DNA from: Bryoerythrophyllum caledonicum
Lineage: Eukaryota > Streptophyta > Bryopsida > Pottiales > Pottiaceae
Assembly: GCA_963971425.1 (NCBI GenBank)
Contig: OZ020518.1
Coordinates: 8,535,989-8,599,988, forward strand
DNA length: 64,000 bases
Direction of reading: 5' to 3'
Part shown: piece by piece, positions 61,201 to 64,000 of the stretch
Numbering within the stretch: position 1 is the stretch's first letter
How the letters are laid out: every line of letters starts with the position of its first letter
The notes under the pieces: generated by a model
Seen by the model: only the letters and a program-made list of their open reading frames with translations
Database searches by the model: none
What the model was told of the DNA's origin: nothing
Made by a program: the position numbers and the translations under genes

Positions 61201-61402
61201 GTCTATGAACAATATTCCTTGACACTATTGGAGACATTGTCCAACGTTCCAATGGATCAATGAATGATTTATGTCTAATTTCTACATCCAATAGAGTTTT
61301 TGCTCTCCTTTCGGCCCTAACTGACCTACATGTAGGTGCACTAACTCTACCGATCTGATTTGGACTTCCATATTCTGACATCAAACATTCTAACACATTC
61401 AT
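58235..61402 (-). pseudogene. Gypsy Gag with zinc knuckles, broken
   Basis: Starts at ATG 61402 (MNVLECLMSEYGSPNQIG). A frameshift near 60980 leads to the 60990-60121 frame. A TGA at 60121-60123 in place of a probable Trp codon interrupts the Gag core (RAARDWFNKQPIG | LRDAFLETFRPIAF). The frame resumes at 60120-59854, 59676 and 59446-58235. Zinc knuckles: CTNCKGHGHMLPDC, CRFCGGHHDISC, CFNCRQWGHVSRNC and a degenerate CGNYKQAGHTSAKW. An Asn-rich stretch lies between knuckles two and three. Organisation and motif spacing parallel the left-edge element. Confidence 0.82.
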
Positions 61403-61493
61403 AATTAATTTTCATGTTCAAATTATTGGTTCAACACAAACCCGAAAAGATCATTTAAGATTTTGGAATTCCTAAAACTTAATTAGCTACCTC

Positions 61494-61509
61494 TCCGGCA
61501 GCGGCGCCA
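61494..61509 (-). other. Primer-binding site of the large Gypsy element
   Basis: Minus-strand TGGCGCCGCTGCCGGA starts two bases after the LTR end, and its first 15 bases match the site at 2516-2533. Both elements therefore use the same primer tRNA. Confidence 0.8.
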
Positions 61510-61511
61510 AA

Positions 61512-63352
61512 TGTTAAGTAGTATTTTTGACCAATTGAAAATTAATCCAATGTGGTTTGATTCATTCGTTGGGGAGGTGTATAATTAAGGAATTGGGATT
61601 ATAATTTTAATACCGATGGGATGGTTCAATCCAAATCAAACTCAAGTAATCATGCTTCCATACTACCTCATTGGTGACACCACCAATCTCTTAATTATCA
61701 TATGTAATACCAAAAGCTAACCTCCAATGGGTGATGAAAGTCTGCTGCACTTAATGATCTTCCAAATTGGATTCTTCACAATATTCTCCAAGCTACCAGC
61801 ACGTCGCTGCTTCGATGTTGTCTGGATCCTTGATTACTTCCGTCCAATGGTATTCAAGTTCAAACTTGATTAACCATTGGTAATCCTCTTCCTTCAGCAC
61901 TACTCCAATTGATGTCTCTATTGGTCTTCAACAATATGTGGATCTCTTCACACGCTTTTTTCTTTGTAGTCTGACTCATTGCTTTCACGATCCCACCCAG
62001 ATGGTGGGATCTTCCATATTTATGCTTTAACAATTCTCTCAATTTGTCAATTAATTCCCTATAGTTTAATTTCACACCCGGCATAGGTGTTGATAACCAT
62101 CTCTCGGCATTGCTTCCATCTCAACAATAAATGCTTCATTCTACAATGACATCTTTTTCTCAATTCTCCAATTATTCTTCTTCCTTAGTTTTCTTCATTT
62201 CTATGTCAACTTCTTTTCATTCTTTAATCCACACTTCTTTTTATATTGATTTTTTTATTTTTTTTTATTTTTATTTTTTCTCTTCTTCTTATCAGACGCA
62301 GGTCTGATTATTCTCCAATTGTTAATTTCTCTTCGCTGGTCTCCAAAACCAATGGGGTAGCAGCTTCTCAATCTGGCTTCAATCAACTCCAGCACACATC
62401 GTACCAATTGGTAACATGGCCATGGCATGCATCCATGCTTGTTCAACTTCCTCAATTGCTTTCAATCTCCACTCCAGCACAGTCAACTCCAATCAGTTTA
62501 AATACCAATGGGTGATACAACTCCCCATTGATAATAAATCACTCACAATCACCCATTCACTTAGCATGGCTTCCTCATTGGTTTCTCCAATTTCTCTACA
62601 ACAACACTCCATCAACAATTATCCAATCAGTCTGTATTTTATTACTATTCTCCAAATTGTCTCAATCACAATCTCTTCACCCACCATTTTTATTCATTTT
62701 TATAATGAGACACAAGTCTGAATTTTTCTCCAATCGATTTATCTCCTCAATCAAGTCTTCCTCCCATGGGCAATTCAGCTTCCCATTGGGTTTCAATCAC
62801 ATCCAACATACTTTTACCAATTGGAAACCAAACCATGGCATGCACCTATGCTGGTTTGTTAACTCCAATTAGATTCAGATCTTCTCCATGCACAACTTAC
62901 TGCACATCAACATCATCATCAGATTTCCAAAATCATATTTTCATTTCTCCAATAGTATCCACACATCACATCACGGTCACAGAAAAGAAAACTAAAAAAC
63001 TCAACTAATACTTCCCAATATCCAGGAAGGAGCTCCTGCACTACACACAAAGAGACTCATTTTTTCAATCTCCTGCACTACATCAAGCTCCAATCACACA
63101 GATTTCTGAAATCATATTTTCATTTCTCCAATAGTATCCACACATCACATCACAGTCACAAAAAAGAAAACTAAAAAACTCAACTAATACTTCCCAATCT
63201 CCAAGAAGGAGCTCCTGTACTATACACAAAGAGACTGATTTCCCAATTGGCATTGTGCTAACTTATAGTGCCTGATTGGTTTGATTGGTTACCACCAATC
63301 AGCCATCTCATTAATTGATTCTAACCAATTGGGAAATTAAGTACTACTTACA
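61512..63352 (-). repeat. 5' LTR of the large Gypsy element (1.84 kb)
   Basis: Starts TGTTAAGTAGTA beside the primer-binding site and ends TACTACTTACA at 63352, a near-perfect terminal inverted repeat. It shares GATTCATTCGTTGGGG with the corresponding part of the left element's LTR. By eye about 38 CCAAT/ATTGG pentamers lie in 1,841 bp. The right boundary is inferred from the inverted ends only. Confidence 0.7.
62921..63240. repeat. Tandem duplication inside the LTR
   Basis: Two direct copies of about 141 bp (62921-63061 and 63100-63240, period 179) share ATCATATTTTCATTTCTCCA and CTCAACTAATACTTCCCAAT. Differences are few. Confidence 0.85.
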
Positions 63353-63387
63353 CTACCAGAGTTCTATCCATTGGCAACACCACTACT

Positions 63388-64000
63388 TTAACCACAAAAA
63401 GTCACCAATAGAAAGAAAGAAAATAAATCTAACCTCCACAGCTTTCCCATCATGTCCTGGACATTGGAATTTTCCACCGGACGCACTTGGGAGAGTGAGA
63501 GGTTGACTTCCGAAGAATAGAGGCGGGAGATAAGAAAGGTATCGAAAATACTAGAGGGGTCATTTGGAAGAACGCTTCTGGAAGCATATTCTTCCAAGCC
63601 TTGAGCGTCTCTGCGCTTGGTTGAGGGGGTTATTCCAGCTCATGGGGGAAGACACGTCCGGAGTTCCCACAACGTTCTTGTTCTTTCCGAAAGTCTCCGG
63701 AGCTCTCTCTGATGGTCCGGCTTCATCCAATGAGGAACCGAGGTTCATCGGTGAGGTCGGCATCCCCGGTTCATCAAGCGCCATGTTGTTGACAAAGAGC
63801 TGCATCAGACTCCAGGTCTTCTCCATCTTCCGGCCGTGGTCCATAAGGAACCAAATGATCTGGCCTGGATTCAACTTCTTCTCCTTCTCCAGTCGCTCGT
63901 TGAAGAAGAGGCTCCAGTTGACCGTGTCATCCAGAAAACTCAGCGCCGTCCAGACTTCTATTAGTGCCCGGGCTGATGCGTCGGCCTTGTTCTATGCCTC
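63388..64000 (-). pseudogene. Unclassified transposon ORF, degenerate copy 2 (edge-truncated)
   Basis: The minus-strand frame enters at the right edge with a TAG at 63992-63994, then reads ADASARALIEVWTALSFLDD, NERLEKEKKLNPGQIIWFL and GRKMEKTWSLMQLFVNNM. It ends in an acidic/Pro-rich tail at 63560, with a possible overlapping continuation at 63597-63388. The segment aligns without large gaps to the C-terminal region of copy 1 (52870-53080), roughly half the residues being identical by eye. The N-terminal part would lie beyond the window. Function unknown. Confidence 0.55.

Larger units (their letters stand above)
54391..63352 (-). mobile_element. Inactive Ty3/Gypsy LTR retrotransposon
   Basis: In minus-strand order: 5' LTR (61512-63352), primer-binding site, Gag with zinc knuckles, protease, reverse transcriptase, RNase H, integrase and polypurine tract. 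The order RT-RH-IN defines Ty3/Gypsy. The DGG-type protease and TGGCGCC primer site suggest an Athila/Tat-like lineage (inference). At least six stops or frameshifts interrupt the coding region and two catalytic residues are lost. A matching 3' LTR is not seen. Confidence 0.85.

Overview
The window is nuclear DNA of a land plant. The evidence is spliced genes with GT-AG introns, a SWI3 subunit of the plant-specific SWI3C type, a plant-type DUR3 urea transporter, plant Ty3/Gypsy retroelements with a TGGCGCC-type primer-binding site, and PIF/Harbinger and LINE remnants. Only two intact host genes lie in 64 kb; nearly everything else is transposon-derived. That fits a large, gene-poor genome. Some transposon protein families resemble ones I associate with non-seed plants and streptophyte algae, so a fern, lycophyte or bryophyte is my low-confidence guess.

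Layout. 1-3303: 5' part of a minus-strand Gypsy element (LTR, primer-binding site, long open gag frame running off the left edge), apparently inserted into a degenerate spliced transposase-like gene (3304-5796). 5797-12900: AT-rich sequence with TTAA-flanked non-autonomous elements and a telobox-like, short-tandem-repeat stretch. 12920-17040: a decayed plus-strand coding region with a ParB-like 'VDGQH' motif. 17834-27125: a dense field of non-autonomous TIR elements. 28433-31120: DUR3, five exons, sharply GC-rich. 31732-41010: more MITEs, a PIF/Harbinger transposase pseudogene, an LTR-like fragment and a LINE remnant split by a TTAA element. 41620-42265: a tandem-repeated stretch that runs into the 3' end of SWI3C. 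42280-48219: SWI3C (minus strand, eight exons), with a related foldback element in four of its seven introns and five copies in all. 49709-53300: an LTR-like fragment and an unclassified transposon ORF. 54391-63352: a dead minus-strand Gypsy element with a 1.84-kb 5' LTR. 63353-64000: a second, inverted copy of the unclassified ORF family.

The two host genes are functionally unrelated: urea uptake at the plasma membrane, and a scaffold of the SWI/SNF chromatin remodeller. The most notable unexplained signals are (1) a family of 0.7-1 kb elements flanked by TTAA with piggyBac-like ends (TTAACCCCTAAAGG...), (2) an extreme excess of CCAAT/ATTGG in both Gypsy elements, including non-coding LTR sequence, and (3) an unclassified transposon protein family present twice in opposite orientations around the large Gypsy element.
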